From Hypericum androsaemum (taxonomy: Eukaryota > Streptophyta > Magnoliopsida > Malpighiales > Hypericaceae), in assembly GCA_963995505.1 (NCBI GenBank), contig OZ023190.1, forward strand, positions 13,262,092-13,326,091: a stretch of 64,000 bases of DNA, read 5' to 3'. A program made the position numbers and the translations under genes. Within the stretch, counting starts at the first letter, position 1. Every line of letters begins with the position of its first letter. The notes under the pieces were generated by a model that saw nothing but the letters and a program-made list of their open reading frames with translations, made no database searches and had not been told where the DNA came from. Of this stretch, positions 20,777 through 31,089 are shown piece after piece.

Positions 20777-22641
20777 GAAAATTTCTAGTTGCGGGCTTCC
20801 CTGCAAATACATTATTCGATTCTGGAGCAACCCATTCTTTTATTGCCGAACATTTTGTGAGGAGACATAAATTGTCGAGGATTAGAAGTGGGGAAGAGAT
20901 GGCAGTTATAACTCCACTGGGAAAGACCATTGTGGTAGACCAGAGTTGTGACTGCGAAATCCTCATAGACGGCCAGCAACTCAAGGGACAGTTCCAAATC
21001 ATGGGGATGATGAGTTTCGATGTCATCCTAGGAATGGATTGGCTAGCAGGACAGCACGCCTGTATTGATTGCATGTGTAAATCGGTTATTTTTCGGCCAC
21101 CAGGAAAGAAAGAATTTAGGTATGCGGGCGACAGTGTCAAAAATCCTGTGTCATTAATTTCGGCAGTAGAAGCAAAGAGACTGGTACAAAGTAATGCGGT
21201 AGCTTACTTGGCTTCTACGACAGACACTCGGAGCGAGATTTTATTAGACCATATCCCTATCGTTAGAGACTTCTTAGATGTATTTCCAGAGGAGATTCAA
21301 GGGATACCACCAGATCGCGAAGTGGAATTCCAGATTGAACTGATTCCTGGGGCAAGACCGGTATCCAAGGCGCCCTATCGCATGGCCCCAGTGGAACTGA
21401 AAGAGCTAAAAATACAGCTGGTAGATCTGCTGGAAAAGGGCTTTATTAGACCAAGTGTTTCGCCATGGGGAGCACCGGTGTTATTTGTGAAGAAGAAGGA
21501 TGGCTCCATGAGGATGTGTGTGGATTATCGAGAGTTAAACAAGCTCACTATCAAGAATAAATACCCCCTACCCAGAATTGAAAACTTGTTTGATCAGTTG
21601 AAGGGAGCACAAGTGTTCTCCAAAATAGATCTGCGCTCGGGATATCATCAATTAAAGATTAGAGATGGAGATGTGCATTTGACAGCATTTCGCACTAGAT
21701 ATGGACATTACGAGTTCCTGGTGATGCCCTTTGGATTGACGAATGCACCGGCGATATTCATGGATTTGATGAATCGGACCTTCCGACCGTACTTGGATAA
21801 ATGTGTGGTGGTATTTATTGATGACATCCTAGTGTATTCGCCAAGTAAGGAGGAACATGAGGAGCACTTAAGGATGGTCCTACAAATATTACGGAAGGAA
21901 CAATTATACGCCAAGTTGAAGAAGTGTGAATTCTGGCTCGAAAAAGTTGCCTTCCTTGGACACGTTATATCTAAAGAAGGAGTATCAGTAGACCCCAGCA
22001 AGATTGAGACGGTTGTAGGATGGCAGCCACCAAGTACCGTGTCAGAAGTGCGCAGTTTCTTGGGTTTGGCAGGCTACTACCGACGCTTTGTGGAAGGGTT
22101 CTCCAGGATAGCCATGCCATTAACCCGGTTAACCCAAAAGGGAGTAAAGTTTACATGGAGCGAGGAGTGCAAGCAAAGCTTTCAGGAACTGAAAAAGAGA
22201 TTGGTAACAGCCCCCATACTGGCACAGCCCAGTGAAGGGAAAGATTATGTTGTCTACAGTAATGCATCAAGAAATGGGTTGGGTTGCGTACTTATGTAGG
22301 AGGATAAAGTGATCGCTTATGCATCAAGACAACTTAAGCCTTACGAAAGGAACTACCCTACTCATGACCTGGAGCTAGCAGCAGTGGTTCACGCGCTAAA
22401 AGTATGGAGACATTATCTATATGGGGTTCGCTGTGAGATGTACACGGATCACAAAAGCCTCAAATATATCTTCACACAGAAGGAACTGAATATGAGGCAA
22501 CGAAGGTGGCTAGAATTGATTAAAGATTATGATATTGGGATTCACTACCACCCAGGAAAGGCTAATGTAGTAGCGGACGCTCTAAGAAGGAAAGACCAAG
22601 TTGGGAACGGGCTTACAACACAAGAAGGATTGTTACGATAG
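20777..22641 (+). pseudogene. Protease, reverse transcriptase and RNase H of the Tekay-like element
   Basis: One frame throughout. The protease active site is [10 protein letters not shown] (Asp at 20818-20820), and VILGMDWL lies near 21026. RT motifs follow: [36 protein letters not shown] and the catalytic FIDDILVYS near 21814. RNase H starts near 22245 with [10 protein letters not shown], where an Asn stands for the first catalytic Asp (AAT for GAT), so the enzyme is probably impaired. Next come [21 protein letters not shown], split here by a TAG at 22297, and [12 protein letters not shown] second TAG lies at 22639. Confidence 0.9.
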
Positions 22642-24216
22642 TTGAAAAGTCTGGGGCTTGAGGACTCTAAATACACGGTCGGCTTAGTGGCAAGTATGGA
22701 GCTAGAGCCTACATTGCGAACCCAATTAGGTAAGGGACAACGCAGTGATGCAACCCTCACAGCTCTCAGATGGTAGGTTGAACGAGGGGAGCTAGCAGAC
22801 TTCCACATTGGGGCTGATGACTACCTATACTACCAGAATAGAATATGTGTGCCAGCAGCCAAGGAACTGAAGAATAAAGTACTAGAAGAGGCCCATACTG
22901 CCCGCTATGCAGGACATTCGGGAGGGACCAAAATGTATCAGGATCTTAAACTTGATTTTTGGTGGTCTGGCATGAAGAAAGAGATAGCCGACTTTGTAGC
23001 CAGCTGTATGGTATGTCAACTAGTTAAGGCAGAACACCAGAGACCAGCCGGCCCCCTACAGCCATTAAAGATTCCGGAGTGGAAGTGGGAGAAGATTACA
23101 ATAGATTTTGTGACGGGACTTCCGAGGAACCTTCAAGGCAAAGATGTAGTATGGGTAGTAGTAGACCGCCTCACCAAGACAGCTCACTTCTTAGCATATA
23201 AGACAGGTATGTCTATCGAGCAAATGGCAGAACTGTACATAAGGGAGATAGTGAGGCTGCACGGAGTTCCGGTGAGCATCACTTCAGATAGAGACACCAG
23301 ATTCTTGTCCAAGTTTTGGAGCAGCATACAGAAGTCATTGGGGACAAAATTACAATTCAGCACAGCATTCCACCCGCAGACAGATGGACAATCTGAACGG
23401 ACCATACAGACTCTAGAAGATTTGCTGAGGGCTTGTGTGTTAGATTTCGGAGGGAACTGGGAGGGACATCTGCCATTAGTAGAATTTGCCTATAATAATA
23501 GCTTCCATGCGAGTATAGGAATGGCTCCATACGAGGCGCTGTATGGCAGGAAGTGCAGGTCGCCCATCAGCTGGAATGAGATAGGAGAGAAGAAAATTCT
23601 TGGACCGGATATGTTCAGGGAGTTGACTGAAAAGGTACCAATAATACGAAGTCGAATCCAAGCGGCTCAGGATCGACAGAAAAAGTTTGAGCATCGGAGG
23701 GAAGTAGAATTTGAAGTTGGAGATCACGTGTTCTTGAAGGTATCACCTACCAAGGGGATTCGAAGGTTTGGAGTTAAGGGGAAACTGAGTCCGCGATATA
23801 TTGGACCATTTGATGTGATCCAACGGATAGGGGAGTTAGCTTACCAGTTGGCCTTACCTCCGAGCTTAGCTGGAGTACATGATGTATTCCATGCGTCTAT
23901 GTTACGGAAATATATCACAAGGGAAGGACAAGTAGTGCAAGATGTTCCAACGGAGATCCGTCCGGACGTAAGCTATGAAGAGGTACCTCTGAGAATTGTT
24001 GATACTAAACTTCAACAGCTTCGCAAGAGGACGATCGAATATGTCAAAGTACAATGGAGTAATCACACGGAGAGGGAAACCACCTGGGAGTTGAGCTCAG
24101 AAATGAAGGAGAAGTACCCTCACCTCTTCGAAGACACACGTAAGTTCACAAGTAAGTTTGAGGACAAACTTCATTTTAAGGGGGGGAAGAATGTAAGAAT
24201 TGAGAAACTAAAGTGA
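22642..24216 (+). pseudogene. Integrase with chromodomain of the Tekay-like element
   Basis: The frame continues from RNase H with a TAG near 22774, then stays open from about 22777 to 24216. The zinc domain is HTARYAGHSGGTKMY...CMVCQLVKAEHQ. The DDE core has Asp in ITIDFVTGLP, Asp in ITSDRDTRF and Glu in GQSERTIQTL; it ends in the usual FAYNNSFHASIGMAPYEALY block. The tail carries a GPY-like IGPFDVIQRIG and a chromodomain (KVQWSNHTERETTWE near 24046-24090), which targets integration to marked chromatin in this family. The frame runs through the polypurine tract and stops 25 bp inside the 3' LTR. Confidence 0.9.
24175..24191 (+). other. Polypurine tract
   Basis: TTTTAAGGGGGGGAAGAA lies directly before the 3' LTR and is also read as codons of the pol frame. 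Confidence 0.85.
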
Positions 24217-25445
24217 AAATCTCCTAAAGTTAAAGAGAGCAAAACATAATTTGCCACAAAGCCTAGCTGTGCTAGGGTTTTTAGCCCGAAAACTATGTTA
24301 AACAGGCCCCTAGACCGTCCATTTTACCACAGAAATAATAGCCACGAAATTCTTCTCTCTGTGAAGGTGAGGAGCGAAATCGGACTCGGGAGGAGGGGCT
24401 AGGAGACGACGAGGTCTTCCGAGAATCACCGTACGAGAGGGGTAAGCTCCTGACCCTGTTTTTCTTATTGGAATAGAGTAACTTCCGCCCCAAGTCACGT
24501 GTTCTGTCTTCCAAAAAGGTGAAGAGGACGAACTTACTGAGTCTCGGGAGGATCGTGGGAGGGTTAAGAACCTATGAGCAACGTCAGGTAAGTGGAAGTC
24601 TTAGATCGAGGATTTTAGGATTCTGAACACATATGGCTAAATTTAGGTTTCTGATTTAATCTGATTGATCTCGGTCCGGATCTAAATTTTTGTGATGCAT
24701 GGGAAACCGATTTGATCCTGTTTTGTGTACGAATTTGATAAGTTGAGTATGTATACGCTTATGGATCTGACCTCGTCTGTTTATTTATGATTCTGTATGG
24801 ATTTGAGTATAAGTTTCGATGTGAATATGTGAATATGTGAATATACTGGTCATGTTCTGTTCAGTCATGCGGAATTATTTCTGTACCTTTTGGGCCCTAT
24901 AGTTCGTACGCATCGCTTTAAAGGGGTACCGGGTAACCCTAGGTGCGTGTGATCAAATGGATAGGGAGTGCAAAAATTATCTGGGCTCGTGGGGATACCC
25001 TTCTGTCTTTTGGGCCCGTACGCGGGAACGGAGGGGTACTTTCTGGGCCCCCGAGAATCCCGTCATGAATATGTTCGACTCCGGAGTCTATGTGTGTTAG
25101 TCGGTTAAGGGACCTTCTGTGATTATGCTCGTATATTTAATTTTGTTGTGAATATATTTGTACTTGTTCCACTTACTGAGTTAATCAACTCACGTTAGTC
25201 GTACGTGTTTCAGATGGTTCAGCTAAGGTTCGGGATCGGGAGTAAAGGGTTCGGCTTGCATGCATCATCACTGCTTTCTTGAAAAATAAGGGCGGTTTTT
25301 TTTCGACTGCGAGTTTTTGGATTTGATGACAATTGTTCGTTTTCCTATTTACTAAAAAGTTAGATTTTTATTTGTAATAAAGCCTGATGCCTAGCGGGGT
25401 GTTTAAATCCTCGGGCATTGTCACTTCTATTTTCTGGTCGTGACA
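24192..25445 (+). repeat. 3' LTR (1254 bp)
   Basis: TGTAAG...GTGACA, followed by the target duplication CTAAC. Confidence 0.95.
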
Positions 25446-25450
25446 CTAAC

Positions 25451-26972
25451 TGTATACTAAATAACTCGATTAATCTATGTTCTAACATATAATATCTTAT
25501 TGTCTAGTTTTTATAGTTTTAAGATGTTATATGCTCAAGTGTGTGCTTTACACGTAAGGGACTTTAATTACGCGTATAACCTTGCTTATTGAACCAGGTG
25601 ATTATGAACTACACAAAATAACAAATCCGATTAAGAGTACGGTACTTATCAAATATTTTGATAATACGGTACCATGCTACTTTAAAAAAAGCTACCATGC
25701 TCAGTGCCGTGTACATGAGACAAGAGAGAGTAGTTTAACATACAATGGGACAAAAGTGGAAGAAAGGACAAGCTCTAATGAGTAAATAACAAGGTTTTTT
25801 TTCATTTGTATTTAATACTAAAATTTACATCTGACGGGAAGTGTTGGCTACTAGTACTTCTGGAGTCTTAAGCCTTGATTTTTGCATAGATGTGCTAAGT
25901 ATTTTTTATATAAGTGGCTTGGTTTTTATTTTAACCCGGATCACTCCTAATTTTTTTTTGGTAAGTAAATTTGTATATATATAAAGTTTCATCTATGTTA
26001 TACCAGTGGACTCCAAATACAAAAGCAAATATTGATTACAAGTACCACTCATATAATTTGTCTAGGTCAGTCATTCTTATCCATGAAATAATCACTCCTA
26101 ATCTGAATGTATATTTTTGTAAAAGTAATTTTTTACCCAAATAATTATACTCTACTAGAATTTGAACACTAAACTTTCATCAAATCATTTAAGTCTTGTG
26201 CTATTATATCAAATGGTCATACAATGTGAACTTATCTAAATTACTTTTTCGAAGTTCTGAATAATTTTTTTATATGTAGAATCTTGTTTGAACCCTTATC
26301 ACTCCAAGTTTAATTCCTACTATTCTATTATATCCTTAGATCAAGTTTTGATAGGTTAAATTTTATTTTTAACACCATAAAATCTAAAGATAACGATTTA
26401 GTTTATAGAGTATAACAGAGACGACTCTGCACCTCTGTCACGAGTAGTAGCGGCTAATCTCCAGACGCCACTTGCCATTATTTAACAGGATCATAGTCTA
26501 TACACAATTCTGGCGAATCAGAGAACGACAACCATTAGATCTTGAAGGCATAAACATTTGACGGCCCTGGGTTGCTATTTCTAGCGGACGACGTCAAGAG
26601 TTGAGGAACGGACCAATCATTGTCTTCCCTAAAGTAAACATAAAATTTCTATAATTGTACTCTAACTGTGTGGCCATGAAATCAGAAAAGGAAAGGCCAG
26701 CCACTTCAAAATTGGAATACCATAAAGAAATTGGAAATCGACGATTGGGGTTCCATTAGTTATTTTAGCAAATGAACGAGAAGTATTTATATTAACAAAT
26801 GAAGAAATTATTTTAGCTTAACTAACTAAGAAGTCTCGAGTTCGAACATTTGAAAACACAATAATTAAATACTAAAGTGAGAGACATTTGCCACCTTTCA
26901 ACGATCTCACCGGGTCGAACTTGAATTATTCGACACAGCGATATCTGAATATCAACTTGTCTAAAAAAAAAG
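25451..26972. other. AT-rich intergenic stretch, no gene supported
   Basis: No frame above 67 codons has recognisable content. A dispersed repeat lies at about 26815-26965. Confidence 0.6.
26815..26965. repeat. Dispersed repeat, copy B
   Basis: Partner of 9430-9620. It contains CTCGAGTTCGAACATT, which resembles a pol III B box, and TTTGCCACCTTTCAACGATC. Confidence 0.4.
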
Positions 26973-28009
26973 AAGAAATTACTCTCAGACCTCTGGTATT
27001 TGGTATATTCGGTAGTTACCTCCCTATATTACAGAAATAGATTAAAAACTCTCAGAAATTTAGTTTTATTATACTTTCAGACCCTTCTTTGACAGCAAAT
27101 ATTTTTCCTTCTTTTGTCATGAAAATGACAAAAATACTCTTGATATCTACATTCAACCTCTAAATCTCACTATGAATGCTAAGAACCAAAGAAATCAATA
27201 CTCTAAGAACGCAAAAACACTAATCCAGAAATCAAACCTAAAATCTTCCAGAGTCAAAGAACAGAGTTTTCGAAACCCAATCAAAATTATCATCGATTGG
27301 TGTAAAAAGAACTGTAACAAATCTCTAATCTTTTAGCCTATCTCTTATGGGTTAGGGCCGGGAACGTGGGCCGAGATCGGACATGTTCTTCTCCATGACG
27401 GCATCATTGATGCAGCAATGGAACTCCCTGGTGCCCCTCGTACACTGTTCGCATAAGCGCCAGGTGCCGGGACCCTGGAAGTATTCGCGGAAGTTGACTT
27501 GCACGAGCGGGACCCGGTCTTCGACGATGAAGTGGTTCTTCGCGTTGGACGACAGGCACACGTCGAACCTCCGGATGCTTATTTTCTGCCCCGTTACCTC
27601 GTACATTACCGCCGCTAACGATATTCCTCCCCGCCGTGGCCCGGAGAGCCTCGTCTTCACTACTTCAAAACCCAATCAAACCCAAGCAAAAGCTGTTCAA
27701 CGAGGTTTTGCTTTAGTTGATTGGGTTTTGATTTAAATTGATTGTTATATGTGACTTGGGTTGATGATTTTGTGTTCGAAAACTCTGTTCTTTGACTTTG
27801 GAAGATTTTAAGTTGATTTTTTGGTTAGTATTTTTGTGTTCCTAGAGTGTTGATTTGGAGTTTAGTTCTTGATGTTCATAGTGAGATCTAGAGGACGAAG
27901 AATGTAGATTTTTTTTTTTTCAAAAAATCGGAAATTTTTTAATTTATTTCCGTAATACAGGGTGAGCATTGAATATGCCAAACATCAGGGGCATGAGAGT
28001 AATTTTCTT
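26973..28009. mobile_element. MULE-like (Pack-MULE-type) element with a GC-rich insert
   Basis: Long imperfect terminal inverted repeats: 26973-27274 on the left pairs with 27775-28009 on the right. Both ends read inward as GAAATTACTCTCA..CC.CTG.TGTTTGG-like text and include ATCTCACTATGAA and AAGAACAGAGTTTTCGAA. Between them is a GC-rich, gene-like segment (27340-27670). Long inverted repeats around a foreign coding fragment are the hallmark of Pack-MULEs. The A/T-rich flanks do not give an unambiguous 9-bp target duplication. It lies about 750 bp upstream of the HSF start codon. Confidence 0.7.
27352..27675 (-). pseudogene. Captured gene fragment of unknown function
   Basis: A 107-codon minus-strand frame whose GC content contrasts with its surroundings. 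It reads as a plausible protein (KISIRRFDVCLSSNAKNHFI, REYFQGPGTWRLCEQCTRGT) with several cysteines. I cannot assign a family. A plus-strand frame of 117 codons overlaps it, so the sense strand is not certain. As an insert of an inverted-repeat element it is likely a partial copy of a host exon. Confidence 0.5.
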
Positions 28010-28763
28010 AAAAAATTTTATTTTCAGCCAATCGGCAGCTGACAGCCAGATGATTGGGAAAGTGTAAATTTGCTCCCCAGGTCCCTAACACCCACTTGGA
28101 AAAGGAGAAGAAAGCTTGATTATAAAAAATGATTCAGTGTGATATGTGGACCAATAAAAGTGTTCCTGTCTTTATGCGCCAACGCACGAGAAGCCCTTGG
28201 CCCAAAAGTAAAGCGGAGAGCAAATCGGATTCCTAGCAACCGAATCTTGGCCACTTTTTTTTGCCCTTATTTTAAAAAAAAGATTTGATGCTCAAAATTT
28301 TAATCACAGGGTTTATATGAAATTGTACTCTGGACATTTAATGAAGGATTAACTTAGGCAATACAATACGTATTCATAATCTTGTTCTATTTTCGTCAGA
28401 AATTTTAAATTCTTCTTTAATTTTAAAATTTGGTATGGACTACTGCATTAGTCCAGCTAGTATTATCATATCGTTTTTTTAATTAAGAAAAAAAAAACAC
28501 CCATTTCCATTTCCATTTCCATTTCCTTTATTTATACCCCCACACCCCCGTGAAACAACAAATATTAGGCTACAAAATTCCAAGACCCCATCACCCTCCA
28601 TCTCTCCCAACCACATCTCCAACGATTCCTCATCCGTCGAACACCCACCCTTCCTCTTCTATAGGTTAAGGGGGATTTTTTTTATGGGATGGAAGGTCTT
28701 ATAAACTCCTCCATTAATTACAACAACTAAAATATTATTATTTCTGGTGGCGCCAATAATAAT
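28010..28763 (+). promoter_or_regulatory. Upstream region and leader of the HSF gene
   Basis: A (CCATTT)n run at 28500-28526 is followed by a TATA-like TTTATTTATA at 28527-28536, about 230 bp before the start codon. The presumed leader holds a very short upstream frame (ATG at 28684, six codons, TAA at 28702). No clear triple nGAAn heat-shock element was found by eye. Confidence 0.5.
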
Positions 28764-29898
28764 ATGGATAATGTCCATAGCAGTAGTAGTAACATTATAT
28801 CCCCCTTCGTTATGAAAACCTACCAGATGGTCAACGACCCGGCGACCGACAGGCTCATCGCTTGGGGTAAGGACAGTAACAGCTTCATCGTCGCCGACCC
28901 TCTCGAATTCTCCCGACAGATTTTGCCTATCTACTTCAAGCACAACAACTTCTCCAGCTTCGTCCGCCAATTGAATACCTATGTAAGCCTCTCTCGTGTT
29001 TGGTAAGTCCGCTGCGAACTCACTGTCTTAAGATTTTAACCGTTAGCTGTTAAATGTTCGATAGGGTTTCAAGAAGGTTGACCCGGATAGATGGGAGTTC
29101 GCGAGCGAGTGGTTTCTGCGAGGGCAGAAGCAGCTGCTTAGGAACATAACGAGGAGGAAGCACATGAGGCAGCAGACGGCGTCGTCGTCGTCGTTGAGCA
29201 ATAACGGTAAGATGGAGGAGATTGACGAGGAGGAGCTGGTATTGGAGATCGGGAGGATGAGGAAGGAGCAGGTGGCGCTGGAGAAGGAGCTCGAAGGGAT
29301 GAGCAAGCGCCTCGAGGCCACGGAGAGAAGGCCCCAGCAGATGATGGCTTTCCTCTGTAAGGTCGTCGAGGACCCCGACCTCTTACCTCGTATGATGCTC
29401 GAGAAGAACAGGGCAAGGAGGCTTGTCTCCGAGGGAGACAAGAAGAGGAGGCTTGCGGGAGTTTCCAACGTCTCCGCTGCCTCCAATTCCTCCTCCTCGG
29501 GGTTTGGAAACTCTTCCAACTCCATCAAATCCGAGGAGGAGGATGATGGGATTGGCGGAGCTGGTTCGTGCCCCGTGCAAGATTTCAGGTCGAATATAGA
29601 GATGCGGAATAGCCATTCCCCGCCCGAGGCCAGGTGGCCAGGACTACAACAGCACCAACAGCAGCAGCTTTTTTATAACAACAGTAGTGGTCCTGCCGGT
29701 GATCGCTACTTGCTTGGTAGTGGTGGTGGCGGCGGTACCGGGAGCAGTTACGAGAACATCGTGACGGTGGCGGCACCGCCACCTGGCGGTGGAGACCGAG
29801 GCGTTCACCTGGGAGAAACGGTGGTGGGAATGGAGGGAGGGTCGCCACAACCGCCTTATCCGTTTTCGATGTTGGGCGGTGGGTTTAGTTATTATTAG
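28764..29898 (+). CDS. HSFC1: Class C heat-shock transcription factor (HSFC1-like), two exons
   Basis: Exon 1 is 28764-28982 and exon 2 is 29065-29898; the 82-bp intron has GT-AG ends and sits after QLNTY, the conserved HSF intron site inside the DNA-binding domain. The product has 350 residues. The HSF DNA-binding domain spans about residues 14-105 ([51 protein letters not shown]). A coiled-coil HR-A/B oligomerisation region lies at about 128-175, ending in [18 protein letters not shown], wording typical of class C. A basic KNRARR...KKRR at 187-203 is a likely nuclear signal. No aromatic AHA activation motif or LFGV repressor motif is visible; the tail is Gly- and Gln-rich. Such factors bind heat-shock elements as trimers and act in abiotic stress. 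Both splice sites keep frame and no breaks are seen, so the gene looks intact. Confidence 0.93.
28983..29064 (+). other. HSF intron (82 bp)
   Basis: Begins GTAAGC and ends GATAG. It is phase 0, between the Tyr and Gly codons of the QLNTY/GF junction. Confidence 0.9.
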
Positions 29899-31080
29899 TT
29901 GCCGGTCACATGAAATTATGGTGAAATTATCTATCTATCTATCTACTCCAATCTCCTATTAATTTTGAATTTCTTTCTTATCATTTCTCCCTTTTTCTAC
30001 TTACTCCCTTTCTCTCTTTTTTTTGCCCCGTTCTCTACTTTGGGGGAAATTAATTCACAGTTTTGGGACATGTATATAGTTCCAGTACAATGTAGTAGGT
30101 GAACAATCAAATTTTTGGTTGATACTATCACGTATTCGAACTCTCTCATTGGTTTAACATAGACTATGCATGTCTCTGTTCTTGTATGGTAACTGTGAAT
30201 TATGTAATATGCTCCTTCTGGTCTTTTATTTGGTGAATAAATAGTATTATATACGTTATGACTTTTTGATATCCAAATTATAAAGAAAACGTCTGGATGC
30301 TTTTATCCTTTAGTGATAATAAGACAAATATGGACGATGTGTACCGGCGGGGCAGTAGAAGCAACTTTCTCTGGTTGACCCAAAAGGGAATGAAACTTAC
30401 CCAGATGAAATTACATCAAACACTGCATATACCATTCTGGTAAAGACTCTAGACAGGAAAGGCAAAACATTTTAGAAATTTAAAGTAAGGGCCACGGCAG
30501 AAAGTACAAACATCTTTTCGCCTCAATGTTTGGGAATAAATGAGGTACACTCAAAAAGTCAGCGGATGAGTAGAAATCCTTAAAGAATTTGTACCAACAT
30601 TTTTTTTCATATACGTAAATGGACGTCGTATGTTAATGGAAAAAGTTTTATTATTGTAGTCTTGCCCTTTTTTGCAAGTATTTGTGGGACAGTTAATGTT
30701 TTGCCAATTTATTTTTCGTGTTGATGATCACGTTCACGTCATTTTTTATGCGCTTGATAATCGTTATGTCCGCCAGTGACCTGTTAGGAATGGGGTATTT
30801 CGTGTGGCGTTGATGTGGTTTAGGGGGGAGCAATGAGGGTCGATTTGGTTGATAGAGAGATTGTTTTGGGCCGTGTTTAAAAAAAAAGCGATCAAGTACC
30901 GAAAAAGGTCTCGGACCATTTTTTAAAAACACCGGTCTTGGTTTCTTTTTTATTTTATCTGTTGGGCTGGAGAATGTTTTGGCTGGGCCTAGCTTCATTG
31001 TGTATCATGGGCCTGGGTAATGGCTAATTCTTTCTATTTTGGACTTGCCCGAGCTGTGCCCCGAGTGTTTATCAAATCAA
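29899..31080. other. 3' region of the HSF gene and intergenic sequence
   Basis: A likely poly(A) signal AATAAA lies at 30236-30241, about 340 bp after the stop codon. Beyond it, no gene is supported. Confidence 0.55.
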
Positions 31081-31089
31081 TAATTTTTT

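Larger units (their letters stand above)
16690..25445 (+). mobile_element. Ty3/gypsy Tekay-like chromovirus, structurally complete
   Basis: Two LTRs of exactly 1254 bp each, a Met-tRNA primer site, gag, protease, RT, RNase H, integrase with chromodomain, and a polypurine tract are all present in order. The 5-bp target duplication CTAAC stands at 16685-16689 and 25446-25450. By eye I count about 15 mismatches between the LTRs, so the insertion is fairly recent. Four in-frame TAG codons, one frame shift and a leader duplication make it unlikely to be autonomous now. The C-terminal chromodomain and domain wording place it with Tekay/Del elements (inference). Confidence 0.95.

Noticed and set aside
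19911..22776. Four in-frame amber codons as programmed readthrough
   Set aside because: Gypsy elements use at most one such site between gag and pol; stops scattered inside RNase H and linker fit mutation at CAG better.
29043..29848. Long minus-strand frames across HSF exon 2
   Set aside because: Shadows of a GC-rich real exon.
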